64,000 nucleotides of DNA, from NCBI RefSeq assembly GCF_014127285.1, contig NZ_CP059901.1, positions 1,922,001 to 1,986,000 of the forward strand. Reading direction: 5' to 3'. Source of the DNA: Mumia sp. ZJ1417 (GTDB lineage Bacteria; Actinomycetota; Actinomycetes; Propionibacteriales; Nocardioidaceae). A program made the position numbers and the translations under genes. Position 1 is the stretch's first letter. Every line of letters starts with the position of its first letter. Shown here one piece after another: positions 39,196 through 48,326 of the stretch. The notes below the pieces were generated by a model. That model was not told the DNA's origin and did not search any database. It saw only the letters and a program-made list of their open reading frames with translations.

Positions 39196-40049
39196 GCGGA
39201 CCCGAGGTCGGCGAGCAGGCGAGCTCGACAGGGTTCGTCGTCCACCTCGACGCGTACGAGGGGCCGTTCGATCTGCTCCTGCAGCTGATCGCGAAGCACA
39301 AGCTCGACATCACCGAGATCGCACTGTCCAAGGTGACCGTCGAGTTCATCGCGCACCTGAAGGCGATGGGTCCGGACGGCGACCTGGAGCAGACTACGGA
39401 GTTCCTGCTGGTCGCGTCGACGCTGCTCGACCTGAAGGCCGCGCGGCTGCTGCCGCAGGCCGACGTCGAGGACGAGGACGACCTGGCGCTCCTGGAGGCG
39501 CGTGACCTGCTGTTCGCGCGCCTGCTGCAGTACCGCGCGTTCAAGCTGGTCGCCGCACGGATGCGCGAACGGCTCGAGGAGGAGTCGAAGCGGTTCCCCC
39601 GCGACGTGGCGTTGGAGGAGCGGTTCGCGACGCTGCTGCCCGAGGTGCTCATCAGCGTCGGTCCGGAGGAGCTGGCCATGCTCGCCGCGAAGGCGATGCA
39701 GCCCAAGGTGCCGCCGCTCGTGTCGCTCGCGCATCTGCACGCCCCGCAGGTCAGCGTGCGGGACCAGGCCGTCGTGGTGGTCGAGCGGCTGCGCCGCGGG
39801 ACGTCGCTGACGTTCCGGACGCTGGTCGCGGACGCCCCGGACATGCTCACGAAGGTGGCGCGCTTCCTTTCGCTGCTCGAGCTGTTCCGTGAGGGGGTCG
39901 TCGCGTTCGACCAGGTGACCCCGTTGGGGGAGCTGACGATCCGCTGGACGGGATCCGAGGACGGTGAGGTCGAGGTCAGCACGGAGTTCGACGAAGACGA
40001 CGAGGCGGCCCAGGAGGCCGCAGGTGAGGATGGCGATGGACGAGACTGA
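39192..40049 (+). CDS. scpA: Segregation and condensation protein A
   Basis: 285 aa from a GTG overlapping the previous stop. The N-terminal FVVHLDAYEGPFDLLLQLI and DITEIALSKVTVEFI motif is the kleisin helical domain that binds SMC; a C-terminal winged helix follows. With ScpB it forms the SMC condensin complex. Acidic C-terminal tail. Confidence 0.93.
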   Translation: MSGPEVGEQASSTGFVVHLDAYEGPFDLLLQLIAKHKLDITEIALSKVTVEFIAHLKAMGPDGDLEQTTEFLLVASTLLDLKAARLLPQADVEDEDDLALLEARDLLFARLLQYRAFKLVAARMRERLEEESKRFPRDVALEERFATLLPEVLISVGPEELAMLAAKAMQPKVPPLVSLAHLHAPQVSVRDQAVVVVERLRRGTSLTFRTLVADAPDMLTKVARFLSLLELFREGVVAFDQVTPLGELTIRWTGSEDGEVEVSTEFDEDDEAAQEAAGEDGDGRD

Positions 40050-40689
40050 CGCGACGGAGCCGAGTGGCGCGGAGGCGCCCGCGTACCCGCTGCGCCCTGC
40101 GCTGGAGGCGGTCCTCATGGTGGCCGACCAGCCGCTCGACCACCTCACGCTCGCCTCGGCAGTGGGGCACCCGCCCGCCGATGTCGAGACCGCGCTCGTC
40201 GAGCTCGCACGGTCCTACGACGACGAGGAGCGCGGGTTCGCGCTGCGGCAGGTCGCCGGCGGCTGGCGGTTCTCCACCCGCGACACGTATGCCGGCGCGG
40301 TGGAGCGGTTCGTCCTGGACGGGCAGCAGGCACGGCTCACCCAGGCGGCGCTGGAGACGATGGCCGTGGTGGCCTACCGCCAGCCGATCTCGAGGGCGCG
40401 CGTGTCGGCGATCCGCGGCGTCAACGTCGACGGCGTCATGCGCACGCTCGTGACCCGTGGTCTGGTCGCGGAGGCCGGCGCCGACAATGAGACAGGGGCG
40501 GTCTTGTACGCGACCACCCCGTACTTCTTGGAGCGGATGGGGCTGGGCAGCCTCGACGAGCTGCCCGACCTGGCGCCGTTCCTGCCGGAGATGGAGGAGA
40601 TGGGCGACCCGGAGGGTCTCGGAGCGCCGGTGGAGGGGTCTGGACAGGCTCGACCGGCGGACGTACAAGGAACAGAGGAGGACGCGTGA
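40030..40689 (+). CDS. scpB: Segregation and condensation protein B
   Basis: 219 aa from the ATG at 40030 (a second ATG lies two codons later); it overlaps scpA by 20 bp. Tandem winged helices: LRPALEAVLMVADQPLDHLT, TQAALETMAVVAYRQPISRARVS with the conserved Arg-Gly-Val, and YATTPYFLERMGL near residue 160. Partner of ScpA in condensin. Confidence 0.93.
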   Translation: MAMDETDATEPSGAEAPAYPLRPALEAVLMVADQPLDHLTLASAVGHPPADVETALVELARSYDDEERGFALRQVAGGWRFSTRDTYAGAVERFVLDGQQARLTQAALETMAVVAYRQPISRARVSAIRGVNVDGVMRTLVTRGLVAEAGADNETGAVLYATTPYFLERMGLGSLDELPDLAPFLPEMEEMGDPEGLGAPVEGSGQARPADVQGTEEDA

Positions 40690-41423
40690 GCGAGTTGCCC
40701 GAAGGCATCCGTCTGCAGAAGGTGCTGGCCCAGGCAGGGGTCGGTTCGCGGCGTGCCTGCGAGATCCTCATGGAGCGCGGCCGGGTGTCGGTCAACGGCG
40801 AGGTCGTCACCCAGATGGGGCGCCGGGTCGACCCCCGTACGGACGTGATCCACGTCGACGGCAAGCGCATCCCGCCCGCGTCGGACCACGTCTATCTGGT
40901 CCTCAACAAGCCCCGCGGCGTCGTCTCGACGATGAGCGACGAGCAGGGCCGCCCGGACCTGTCCTCGTACGCGGCCGACCGTCCTGAGCGGCTCTTCCAC
41001 GTCGGCCGGCTCGACACCGACACCAGCGGGCTGCTGCTGCTCACCAACGACGGCGAGTTCGCCAACCGGATGGCGCACCCGTCGTTCGAGATCACCAAGA
41101 CCTACGTCGCCGAGGTGGAGGGCCAGGTCGCCCGTGGCCTCGGCCGCACGCTGCGCGACGGCATCACGCTCGACGACGGGCCTGTCCAGGTGGACCGCTT
41201 CGTCGTGAAGCAGATGGCAGCCGACCGCAGCATCGTCGAGCTCGACATCCACCTCGGCCGCAACCGGATCGTCCGCAGGATGCTCGACGCCGTCGGCCAC
41301 CCCGTCGTCCGGCTGACCCGTACCGGTTTCGGGGGCATCCACCTGGGCGGCATGAAGCCGGGCGACCTCCGAGAGCTCACGTCGGACGAGCTCGGGGTCC
41401 TGTTGGATAGCGTGGGGCTGTGA
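40686..41423 (+). CDS. rluB: 23S rRNA pseudouridine synthase (RluB/RsuA family)
   Basis: 245 aa. S4 domain at the start (IRLQKVLAQAGVGSRRACEI), then the catalytic motif GRLDTDTSGLLLLTNDG with the active-site Asp, and LGRNRIVRRMLDAVGHPV. Overlaps scpB by 4 bases. Which nucleotide is modified cannot be told from sequence alone. Confidence 0.92.
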   Translation: MSELPEGIRLQKVLAQAGVGSRRACEILMERGRVSVNGEVVTQMGRRVDPRTDVIHVDGKRIPPASDHVYLVLNKPRGVVSTMSDEQGRPDLSSYAADRPERLFHVGRLDTDTSGLLLLTNDGEFANRMAHPSFEITKTYVAEVEGQVARGLGRTLRDGITLDDGPVQVDRFVVKQMAADRSIVELDIHLGRNRIVRRMLDAVGHPVVRLTRTGFGGIHLGGMKPGDLRELTSDELGVLLDSVGL

Positions 41424-42502
41424 GTGCCGACGCCCAGCCCCGTACGATCGACGGCCCCGCCCTCGTGGTGGGGTGCGGGCTCGTCGGCACCTCCGTCGCC
41501 CTCGCGCTGACGCGTGCTGGCGTGCCGGTGCACCTGCGCGACCTCCAGCACGACCACGCCCGTACGGCCCAGATGCTCGGCGCCGGCACCGTGGACGAGC
41601 CGGAGTCCGTGGCCCTCGTCGTCGTCGCCGTGCCGCCGGACTTCGTCGCCGAGGTCGTCGCGGACGCCTTGGCGGAGTGGCCCGCAGCGGTGGTCACCGA
41701 TGTCGGGAGCGTCAAGCTCCCGCCCCTCGAGGCGCTCGCGTCGGCCGGTACGGAGGGGCTGGAGCGCTACGTCGGGAGCCATCCGATGGCCGGCAGCGAG
41801 CGCTCGGGACCGACTGCGGCCTCAGAGACGCTGTTCGAGGGCCGGGCGTGGGCCGTGACCCCGCACGCGGCTGCGTCGGAGGTGGCCCTCGAACGCGTCC
41901 GTGATCTCGCACACGTCGTGGGCGCCACGCTGGTCGAGATGCCGCCGGACGAGCACGACCTCGCCGTCGCGCGGGTCTCGCACCTGCCCCAGGTGATGTC
42001 CGTCCTCACCGCGTCGCGTCTGCACGGTGGCCCGGCCGACCACCTCGCCCTCGCCGGGCAGGGCCTGCGTGACGTCACCCGGATCGCGGCCAGCGACCCC
42101 GTGCTCTGGCGCCAGATCCTGCACGCCAACAGGCTCCCGCTGGCCGAGCTGCTGCGCGGCGTGCGCGACGACCTCGACGAGCTGCTGGACGGCATCGAGC
42201 GGGGCCACGTGATCGAGGACGTGCTCGGCCGGGGAGTCGCGGGGACCCGCCTGATTCCGGGCAAGCACGGCGAGGAGCTCACCCCTGCGCTGACCTCTGT
42301 GTTCGTCCAGGTGCCCGATCAGCCGGGCGAGTTGGGGCGCCTCTTCCGTGATACGGGAGAATCGGGAGTGAACATCGAAGACCTGCGTATCGACCACGAC
42401 CTCGGCCGCCCGGTGGGCGTCGCCGAGATCGCGGTGCGCTCCGAGCGTGCCGAGGAGCTCACCGTCGCGCTCACCGAGCGCGGATGGACCACGCACCTAT
42501 GA
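41420..42502 (+). CDS. tyrA: Prephenate dehydrogenase
   Basis: 360 aa. Rossmann motif VVGCGLVGTSVALALTRAG near residue 15, GSVKLPPLEAL, the substrate motif GSHPMAGSE near 118, and HLPQVMSVL. An ACT-like domain (about 290-360, VFVQVPDQPGELGRLFRDTG) may bind tyrosine for feedback control. It converts prephenate to 4-hydroxyphenylpyruvate. Overlaps rluB by 4 bases. Confidence 0.93.
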   Translation: MSADAQPRTIDGPALVVGCGLVGTSVALALTRAGVPVHLRDLQHDHARTAQMLGAGTVDEPESVALVVVAVPPDFVAEVVADALAEWPAAVVTDVGSVKLPPLEALASAGTEGLERYVGSHPMAGSERSGPTAASETLFEGRAWAVTPHAAASEVALERVRDLAHVVGATLVEMPPDEHDLAVARVSHLPQVMSVLTASRLHGGPADHLALAGQGLRDVTRIAASDPVLWRQILHANRLPLAELLRGVRDDLDELLDGIERGHVIEDVLGRGVAGTRLIPGKHGEELTPALTSVFVQVPDQPGELGRLFRDTGESGVNIEDLRIDHDLGRPVGVAEIAVRSERAEELTVALTERGWTTHL

Positions 42503-42557
42503 CGAACAGCTCGATGAGAACAGCTCAACGAGTACCCCTGTGAGAAAGGTTGGCCCC

Positions 42558-43250
42558 GTGCCCCCAGCAGTCATCGCCCTCGACGGCCCTTCCGGATCGG
42601 GCAAGTCGAGCACGGCGCGAGGCGTCGCGACGCGCCTCGGCCTGGCGTACCTGGACACCGGGGCGATGTACCGCGCCATGACCTGGGCGGTGCTCGAGCG
42701 GGGCGTCGACGTCGAGGACCCGGTGGCCGTCGCCGCCGCCGCGGCCGACGTCGACATTCTCTCCGGCACCGACCCCCAGGCGCCGACGATCGCGGCCGAC
42801 GGCGTGGACGTGTCCGGGCCGATCCGCACCCAGCGGGTCACCGACGCGGTCAGCCAGGTGAGCCGCGTGCCCGAGGTGCGCCAGCGGCTCGTCGCCCTCC
42901 AGCGCGAGACCATCGCTGCGTCGGACGGGATCGTCATCGAGGGCCGCGACATCGGGACGGTCGTCGCCCCGGATGCGCCGCTCAAGCTCTTCCTCGTGGC
43001 CGACACCGCTGCGCGCGCCGCCCGCCGTGCGGCGGAGCAAGGACAGTCGGAGGCCGCGCACGTCGAGGCCACCGCCGCTTCGTTGCAGCGACGCGACGCG
43101 ATCGACTCCTCGCGTACGACGTCGCCTCTGGCCAAGGCCGACGACGCGATCGAGCTCGACACGACCCATCTGACTCTCGACGAGGTGATCGACGAGGTCG
43201 TTCGCCTCGCGGCGAAGGCCGTACCCGATCTCGGAGGAACCACTTCATGA
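42558..43250 (+). CDS. cmk: Cytidylate kinase
   Basis: 230 aa from the GTG at 42558, with AAAGG 8 bases upstream; a GTG at 42540 is also in frame. P-loop [18 protein letters not shown] near residue 9, then [13 protein letters not shown] and [14 protein letters not shown]. It phosphorylates CMP and dCMP. The stop overlaps der (ATGA at 43247-43250). Confidence 0.95.
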   Translation: MPPAVIALDGPSGSGKSSTARGVATRLGLAYLDTGAMYRAMTWAVLERGVDVEDPVAVAAAAADVDILSGTDPQAPTIAADGVDVSGPIRTQRVTDAVSQVSRVPEVRQRLVALQRETIAASDGIVIEGRDIGTVVAPDAPLKLFLVADTAARAARRAAEQGQSEAAHVEATAASLQRRDAIDSSRTTSPLAKADDAIELDTTHLTLDEVIDEVVRLAAKAVPDLGGTTS

Positions 43251-44596
43251 CCGAAACTGCCACCGAAGGGGGCGCGCTGCGCGTCCCCGTGCTTGCCGTC
43301 GTGGGCCGACCCAACGTCGGCAAGTCGACGCTGGTGAACCGTATCCTCGGCCGCCGCGAGGCCGTCGTGCAGGACGTGCCGGGCGTCACCCGTGACCGTG
43401 TCTCGTACGACGCCGAGTGGAGCGGCCGCGAGTTCACCGTCGTCGACACCGGCGGCTGGGACCCGGACGCGAAGGGCCTGGCCGAGCGCATCGCCGCTCA
43501 GGCCGAGGTTGCCGTGGCCGCCGCCGACGCGGTGCTGTTCGTCGTCGACGCGACGGTCGGCATCACCGACGCCGACGAGGAGGTCGTGAAGGTCCTGCGG
43601 CGTTCGGGTAAGCCCGTCATCCTGGTCGCCAACAAGGTCGACGACGAGCGCGGCGAGCTGGAGGCCGCGGGTCTGTGGAACCTCGGCCTGGGCGAGCCGT
43701 TCCCGGTCTCCGCGCTGCACGGGCGCGGAGCGGGCGACCTGCTCGACATCATCCTCGACGTGCTTCCGGAGGCGCCGCAGGAGACTGACGACGAGGACGA
43801 GGGCCCGCACCGCATCGCGCTCGTCGGCAAGCCCAACGCGGGCAAGTCGAGCCTCCTCAACAAGCTCGCCGGGTCGGAGCGCGTCGTCGTCGACAGCGTC
43901 GCCGGCACGACCGTCGATCCCGTCGACGAGCTCGTCGAGCTCGGGGGAGAGGTGTGGCGGTTCATCGACACCGCCGGCATCCGCAAGCGCGTCAAGGAGG
44001 CGTCGGGCCACGAGTACTACGCGAGCCTCCGTACGACCACCGCGATCGAGCGCGCCGAGGTCGCCGTCGTCGTCCTCGACTCCAGCGAGTCGATCTCCGA
44101 GCAGGACCTGCGGATCATCCGTCAGGTCGAGGAGGCCGGGCGCGCGCTAGTCATCGCGTTCAACAAGTGGGACCTCGTCGACGACGAGCGTCGCTACTAT
44201 CTGGACCGCGAGATCACCCGCGAGCTCGTCCAGGTCCAGTGGGCGCCGCGCGTCAACATCACGGCGCTGACCGGCTGGCACGTGGACCGGGTCGTCCGGG
44301 CGCTCAACACGGCGCTCGACGGCTGGTACACCCGTGTGCCGACCGGCCTGCTCAACGCGTTCCTCGGTCGCCTGGTCGCCGAGCACCCGCACCCCGTCCG
44401 CAGCGGCAAGCAGCCCAAGGTGATGTTCGGGACGCAGGCGAGTGTGGCTCCGCCGACGTTCGTCCTGTTCACGTCGGGCAAGCTCGAGGACCAGTACCTG
44501 CGGTTCATCGAGCGCCGCCTGCGCGAGGAGTACGGGTTCGAGGGCTCGCCGATCCACCTGACGCAGCGCGTGCGCGAGAAGCGCAAGCGCCGCTGA
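43247..44596 (+). CDS. der: Ribosome-assembly GTPase Der (EngA)
   Basis: 449 aa with two tandem GTPase domains. The first has GRPNVGKST near residue 22, VDTGGW and NKVD. The second has GKPNAGKS at 194-201, DTAGIRKR and NKWD. A C-terminal KH-like domain follows (about 365-449). Essential for 50S subunit maturation. It ends the conserved block and is followed by a strong terminator. Confidence 0.97.
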   Translation: MTETATEGGALRVPVLAVVGRPNVGKSTLVNRILGRREAVVQDVPGVTRDRVSYDAEWSGREFTVVDTGGWDPDAKGLAERIAAQAEVAVAAADAVLFVVDATVGITDADEEVVKVLRRSGKPVILVANKVDDERGELEAAGLWNLGLGEPFPVSALHGRGAGDLLDIILDVLPEAPQETDDEDEGPHRIALVGKPNAGKSSLLNKLAGSERVVVDSVAGTTVDPVDELVELGGEVWRFIDTAGIRKRVKEASGHEYYASLRTTTAIERAEVAVVVLDSSESISEQDLRIIRQVEEAGRALVIAFNKWDLVDDERRYYLDREITRELVQVQWAPRVNITALTGWHVDRVVRALNTALDGWYTRVPTGLLNAFLGRLVAEHPHPVRSGKQPKVMFGTQASVAPPTFVLFTSGKLEDQYLRFIERRLREEYGFEGSPIHLTQRVREKRKRR

Positions 44597-44614
44597 CGTA
44601 CATCCCGACCGAAG

Positions 44615-44657
44615 GACCCGACGTCGCACCCCTGATTGAGGGGTGCGACGTCGGGTC
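44615..44657. terminator. Terminator after der
   Basis: A perfect 19-bp stem (44615-44633 with 44639-44657) with a 5-base loop, followed by TTCTTGT. The hydrolase on the opposite strand ends 14 bp away, so it may serve both genes. Confidence 0.88.
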
Positions 44658-44670
44658 TTCTTGTCGGGTC

Positions 44671-45291
44671 CTACGTCTGCGCGAGGAACGGGACGACGGC
44701 GTCGAGCCAGGCCTGCGGGGCCGCGCGGTGGATCAGATGGCCGACCGGGATCGTGACGCGCCGCGCGTCGGGGACGCGGTTCACGAGCTCGTCGATCGTC
44801 TCGTCGGGGACGGGGCTGTCCGGGCCGCCGGCGAGGACGAGCGTCGGCGCGGCGATGAGCGCAAGGTCGTCGCGCCAGGTCGGGTCGGGGGAGTCGAGCT
44901 GACGCCGTACCGACAGGACCATGTCCCAGTCGAAGAGCAGCGGGCCCGGCGGGCGGTCGGGCGACTGCGGCACGCGAGGGCGGAGCGCGCCCACGTCCTC
45001 CAGCACGAGGCGTCGTATGCGGTCGGGCTGTGCCGCCGCGACGTGACAGGCCACCGCACCCCCGAGGGAGTGGCCGACGAGGTCGAGCTCGTCGAGGCCG
45101 AGATCGTCGAGCGTCCGGATGACGTCGTCGCGCATGCGGGCGAACGTGTACGGAGGTTCCCACGCGGCCTGGCCGTGACCGCGCAGGTCGAGGGCGTGGA
45201 CGTCGTGGTCTTGTGCCAGTGTCGGCGCGATCTTCGTCCAGTCGTCACGTGTCTCGCCGAGGGCGGGCAGGAGGACGACCGGTGTGCGCAT
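44671..45291 (-). CDS. Alpha/beta hydrolase
   Basis: 206 aa, short but with a complete-looking catalytic set: nucleophile elbow VGHSLGG near residue 73, an acid within VLAGGPDSPVPDET, and a final histidine in IPVGHLIH. The start VVLLPALGETRDDW is a typical oxyanion region. Substrate unknown. Stands alone between two terminators. Confidence 0.85.
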   Translation of the reverse strand: MRTPVVLLPALGETRDDWTKIAPTLAQDHDVHALDLRGHGQAAWEPPYTFARMRDDVIRTLDDLGLDELDLVGHSLGGAVACHVAAAQPDRIRRLVLEDVGALRPRVPQSPDRPPGPLLFDWDMVLSVRRQLDSPDPTWRDDLALIAAPTLVLAGGPDSPVPDETIDELVNRVPDARRVTIPVGHLIHRAAPQAWLDAVVPFLAQT

Positions 45292-45313
45292 GACGTGACC
45301 GTACGACGTCGAA

Positions 45314-45356
45314 CGCCACGAGCGGAACCGTCGGGGAGGCGATTCCGCTCGTGGCG
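45314..45356 (-). terminator. Hairpin downstream of the broken SDR gene
   Basis: A 14-bp stem (45314-45327 with 45343-45356) with a 15-base loop between the SDR pseudogene and the hydrolase. Probably the old terminator of the SDR gene. Confidence 0.6.
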
Positions 45357-45375
45357 GACTGGAGGCTCCCGCGGG

Positions 45376-46054
45376 TCAGCGGGCGGTGAAGCCGCCGTCG
45401 ATCACCAGCTCGGCGCCGGTCACGAAGGACGCGTCGTCGCTGGCGAGGAACAGGATCCCCGCGGCGATCTCCTCCGGCTGACCGACGCGCTGCATCGGTG
45501 CCGCCGCGGCGAGCATCGTACGGTCGGTGTCACCGAGGATCGGCGTCTCGATGAACCTGGGGTGGATCGAGTTCACGCGAACGCCCTCGGTCGCCCAGCC
45601 GAGCGCGGTGTTCTTCGTGAGGGTTCGGACCGCGCCCTTGGCGGCGGCGTACGCAAGGCCCGTCCCGGACTCGCCCGAGATGCCGAAGATCGAGCTGGTG
45701 TTGACGACGGCGCCGTGGCCGGAGGCCTTGAGCGCGGAGGCGGCAGCCTTCGTCCCGAGGAAGACGCTTGTATCGGTCACCGCGCCGACTCTCCGCCACG
45801 TGTCGTACGAGGTCTCCTCGATCGGATCGGAGTCACCGATGCCCCGCGGCCTCGGTCCACTCGTCTTCGTTGGTGACGTCGAGGTGCAGCGCGCGGGCGG
45901 CGCCTCCGGCTGCCTCGATCTGGGCGATGACCTCTTTGGCGAGGTCGTCCTGGACGTCGGCGACGACGGCGGTGCCGCCCTCGCTGGCGAGCCGGATCGC
46001 GGTGGCGCGACCGATGCCGCTCGCGCCGCCGGTGATGAGGGCGACGCGTGCCGG
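45376..46054 (-). pseudogene. Short-chain dehydrogenase, broken by deletion and frameshift
   Basis: The two halves lie in different frames. The N-terminal half (minus strand from about 46051 down to 45831) has ARVALITGGASGIGRATAIR and ends LHLDVTNEDEWTEA before a stop. The C-terminal half (from about 45845 to 45376) reads IGDSDPIEETSYDTWRR, SSIFGISGESG and AYAAAKGAV and ends normally with VIDGGFTAR. The stretch with the NNAG motif, about 20 residues, is missing at the join, and the frame shifts there. The normal start and promoter are also gone. Non-functional. Confidence 0.85.
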
Positions 46055-46215
46055 CGCCGTACGACAGGGCGACGGTCGCGGTCGCGTCACGCTACGTCGC
46101 GTACGGGACGGTGGGGGCGATCGAGGCCTGGCTCGAAGGGCCGGAGCCGCGGAGCGTGGACGCGTTCGCCGAGCGCTATCGGCTGCTGCTGCCGGCGTGG
46201 TGGCCCCTGGCCTGA
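46048..46215 (+). pseudogene. C-terminal remnant of a TetR-type regulator
   Basis: An open stretch ending in TGA at 46213-46215 reads YDRATVAVASRYVAYGTVGA, IEAWLEGPEPRSVDAFAERY and RLLLPAWWPLA. This resembles the last 55 residues of TetR-family ligand-binding domains. No DNA-binding part is present, because the sequence before 46048 is the antisense of the SDR gene. Most likely the tail of a divergent regulator whose front was deleted together with the SDR promoter. Confidence 0.6.
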
Positions 46216-46294
46216 GCGGCCCTGGCCGGTGTCGGGAACGGCAACTGTGGCTGCTAGGGTTGCTTCGCAGGTTCGGAGCGGTTGCTCTGGGTCT

Positions 46295-46368
<74 letters not shown>

Positions 46369-46377
46369 CAGAAATCG

Positions 46378-46415
46378 ATGTCCCGGGACGCCGTTTGATC
46401 GGTGTCCCGGGACAT
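46378..46415 (+). terminator. Terminator after tRNA-Pro
   Basis: A 12-bp perfect stem (46378-46389 with 46404-46415) with a 14-base loop, ten bases after the tRNA. Confidence 0.75.
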
Positions 46416-46477
46416 TCCTGTCTGACGTCGCCGTGGTGGCGTAGGGATTGACGCTACGTCACCTGCAAGAGTCTGGT

Positions 46478-47392
46478 TCAGGGAACGAGGACGTACCGTC
46501 CGCGGAGGCCCCCTGCGGCGACGCGCTGGAGGGCCTCGACGACCTTCTCGAGAGGCAGGACGTCGGCGATCCGGGTCGGAAGGACCTCGCGGTCAGCGAG
46601 CTGCAGCAGGGTCGCAAGCCGATCCGGGTCGGGCGCGACCGACACGGCACGAGCGGAGATGCCGCGCCCTGGGGAAGGCACGTCGGTGGGACGGACTCCC
46701 ACGAAGGTTCCGCCGTCGCGGACGAGAGCGGCGCCCTCGGCCTGCAGAAGTGCAGTGTCTGCGACGGCGTCCCAGCCGTGGGAATACTCGGAGGTGAACT
46801 CGGCGCCGAGACCACGGACGAAGGACTCGTCGCCGGTGCGTGCGAGCCCGGTGACCACCCAGCCGCGATCGAGGGCCAGCGGGACGACGAAGGAGCCCAC
46901 GGCACCGGCTGCTCCGGTGACGAGCAGGCGCTGGCCGTCGCCGTCGCCGAGCAAGTCGACGATCTGGTCGGCCGTCAGCGCGTTGAGGGGGACGATGGCA
47001 GCGGCGGTGAGCTCGAGGTCGTCGGGAACGACGGCGATCCAGTCCCGGTCGGCCACGACCTCTTCCGCGTACGTCCCGAAGTCGCGGTCGAACCCCGGCA
47101 CGATCCCGGCGACGCGCGCGCCGACGGGCAGCGTGACGTCCGCTCCTGCCTGCGTGACCACGCCGGCGAAGTCCCATCCGAGCCCGGCGTGGTCAGGCTG
47201 GTTGATCATGCCGATCGAGTGGAAGAAGCCGTCGGTGACCCACACGTCCGCAGGGTTGACCGACGCGGCCTCGATCCGTACCCGGACCTGTCCGGCACCC
47301 GGCTCGCGTCGGGGTACGTCGATCAGCTCGACAGACGCTGGTCCAGCAGGCACGCGGACGACGGCGGTGCGAAAGGTCGCGGTGGTGTCCAT
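46478..47392 (-). CDS. NADP-dependent quinone oxidoreductase (zinc-free MDR family)
   Basis: 304 aa from the ATG at 47392, with AAGGAGA just upstream on the minus strand. A GroES-like N-terminal domain (VELIDVPRREPGAGQVRVRI, SVNPADVWV, GWDFAGVV) is followed by a Rossmann domain with LLVTGAAGAVGSFVVPLA near residue 140. No zinc-ligand cysteines. It is divergent from an HxlR regulator, the same arrangement as qor2/qorR in Corynebacterium, so quinone or electrophile detoxification is likely. Confidence 0.88.
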   Translation of the reverse strand: MDTTATFRTAVVRVPAGPASVELIDVPRREPGAGQVRVRIEAASVNPADVWVTDGFFHSIGMINQPDHAGLGWDFAGVVTQAGADVTLPVGARVAGIVPGFDRDFGTYAEEVVADRDWIAVVPDDLELTAAAIVPLNALTADQIVDLLGDGDGQRLLVTGAAGAVGSFVVPLALDRGWVVTGLARTGDESFVRGLGAEFTSEYSHGWDAVADTALLQAEGAALVRDGGTFVGVRPTDVPSPGRGISARAVSVAPDPDRLATLLQLADREVLPTRIADVLPLEKVVEALQRVAAGGLRGRYVLVP

Positions 47393-47467
47393 GATTCTCC
47401 TTGGTGGGGTTGTGGTGGCGTGTGCCGAAGTCCAGACTGGCTCCACACGCTCTCTGTTGGGAAGTAG

Positions 47468-47481
47468 GCACCCAAAAGTGC
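47468..47481. promoter_or_regulatory. Candidate HxlR operator
   Basis: GCAC-N6-GTGC inverted repeat centred in the 125-bp divergent region, with a second GTGCGCAC-like stretch about 15 bp further on. Position fits autoregulation and control of the reductase. Confidence 0.4.
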
Positions 47482-47517
47482 GTTAGATGCTGGCAAGTGC
47501 GCACCGAAGGAGCTCTG

Positions 47518-47931
47518 ATGCCGACGACCACTGCGGCCCAGCGCCGAAGCAGCGCAAAGGCCGAGTACAACGCCTTCCTCGCGGGCTGTCCGAGCCGGGA
47601 GCTGCTCGCGCGCATCTCGGACAAGTGGGTGGCGCTCGTGCTCGCGGCGCTGGCGGAGGAGGGACCCCTGCGGTACTCGGCGCTCGCGCGACGCATCGCG
47701 GGGGTCAGCCAGAAGATGCTGACGCAGACTCTTCGTACGCTCGAGCGCGACGGGCTCGTGACGAGAACGGTCACTCCAACCGTGCCGGTGACCGTCGACT
47801 ACGCGCTGACAGATCTGGGCGCATCCCTTCAGCACGTCATGATGGCTCTGAAGGGCTGGGCAGAGGCGCACATGGACGACGTCCACGAGTCTCGGGACTC
47901 GTACGACGCGATCGCGAGCGAAGTCGGTTGA
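47518..47931 (+). CDS. HxlR-family transcriptional regulator (QorR-like)
   Basis: 137 aa from the ATG at 47518, with GAAGGAG upstream. Winged helix-turn-helix with the HxlR start CPSRELLARISDKW (Cys24), RYSALARRIAGVSQKMLTQT as recognition helix and LERDGLV in the wing. Cys24 is the residue used for redox or quinone sensing in QorR/YodB relatives. Probably represses the divergent reductase and itself. Confidence 0.9.
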   Translation: MPTTTAAQRRSSAKAEYNAFLAGCPSRELLARISDKWVALVLAALAEEGPLRYSALARRIAGVSQKMLTQTLRTLERDGLVTRTVTPTVPVTVDYALTDLGASLQHVMMALKGWAEAHMDDVHESRDSYDAIASEVG

Positions 47932-48326
47932 CGGGCTCAGGACGCAGTGGCGCAATGGTGCCGTGACCTCGGCGCTGAGGGCATCGAGGTGGTCGCGATG
48001 GGCGGGATCACGAACACGCGGGCTTTGCCTCGCGGTACGGCCCGCAAGGCTCGGCGTCCGGCTCGCCGGCCTCTTCGACGCCCCTGAGGAGGCGAAGCTC
48101 CGGCGCGGACTGGTCAGAGCAGGTCTCGACGCCGCACTCGCTGAGGCTCCTGGCGGGCATGCCCGCCCAGCGCGACTGGACGCAAGAAGCGGTGCTGCGG
48201 CGCTTCCTCGGAGTGCGGGCGGGACGCAAGTCGCGCTACGCCGCGCTGCTGGTCGAAGCGCTGGAGCCCGACCGTGTGCCGGAGCCGCTGGCAGCAGTGC
48301 TGAACCGGGTCTCGGCTCGCCGCTAA
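47932..48326 (+). pseudogene. TOPRIM-domain protein (OLD-like nuclease type), decayed
   Basis: Pieces of one protein appear in shifting frames: AQWCRDLGAEGIEVVAMGG (frame of 47941), FASRYGPQG (48024), LGVRLAGLFDAPEEAKLRRG (48050) and a final run RDWTQEAVLRRFLGVRAGRK ... VEALEPDRVPEPLAAVL ending at TAA 48324-48326. These match, in order, the start and end of an actinobacterial TOPRIM nucleotidyl-transferase/hydrolase protein as I recall it. The middle acidic part and the N terminus are missing. At least three frameshifts, so it is not functional. Its last bases overlap the end of the TauE gene on the other strand. Confidence 0.8.

Noticed and set aside
44014-45876. 640-aa plus-strand frame across der and the hydrolase
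   Set aside because: High-GC shadow frame on the non-coding side; no domain and it crosses a strong terminator.
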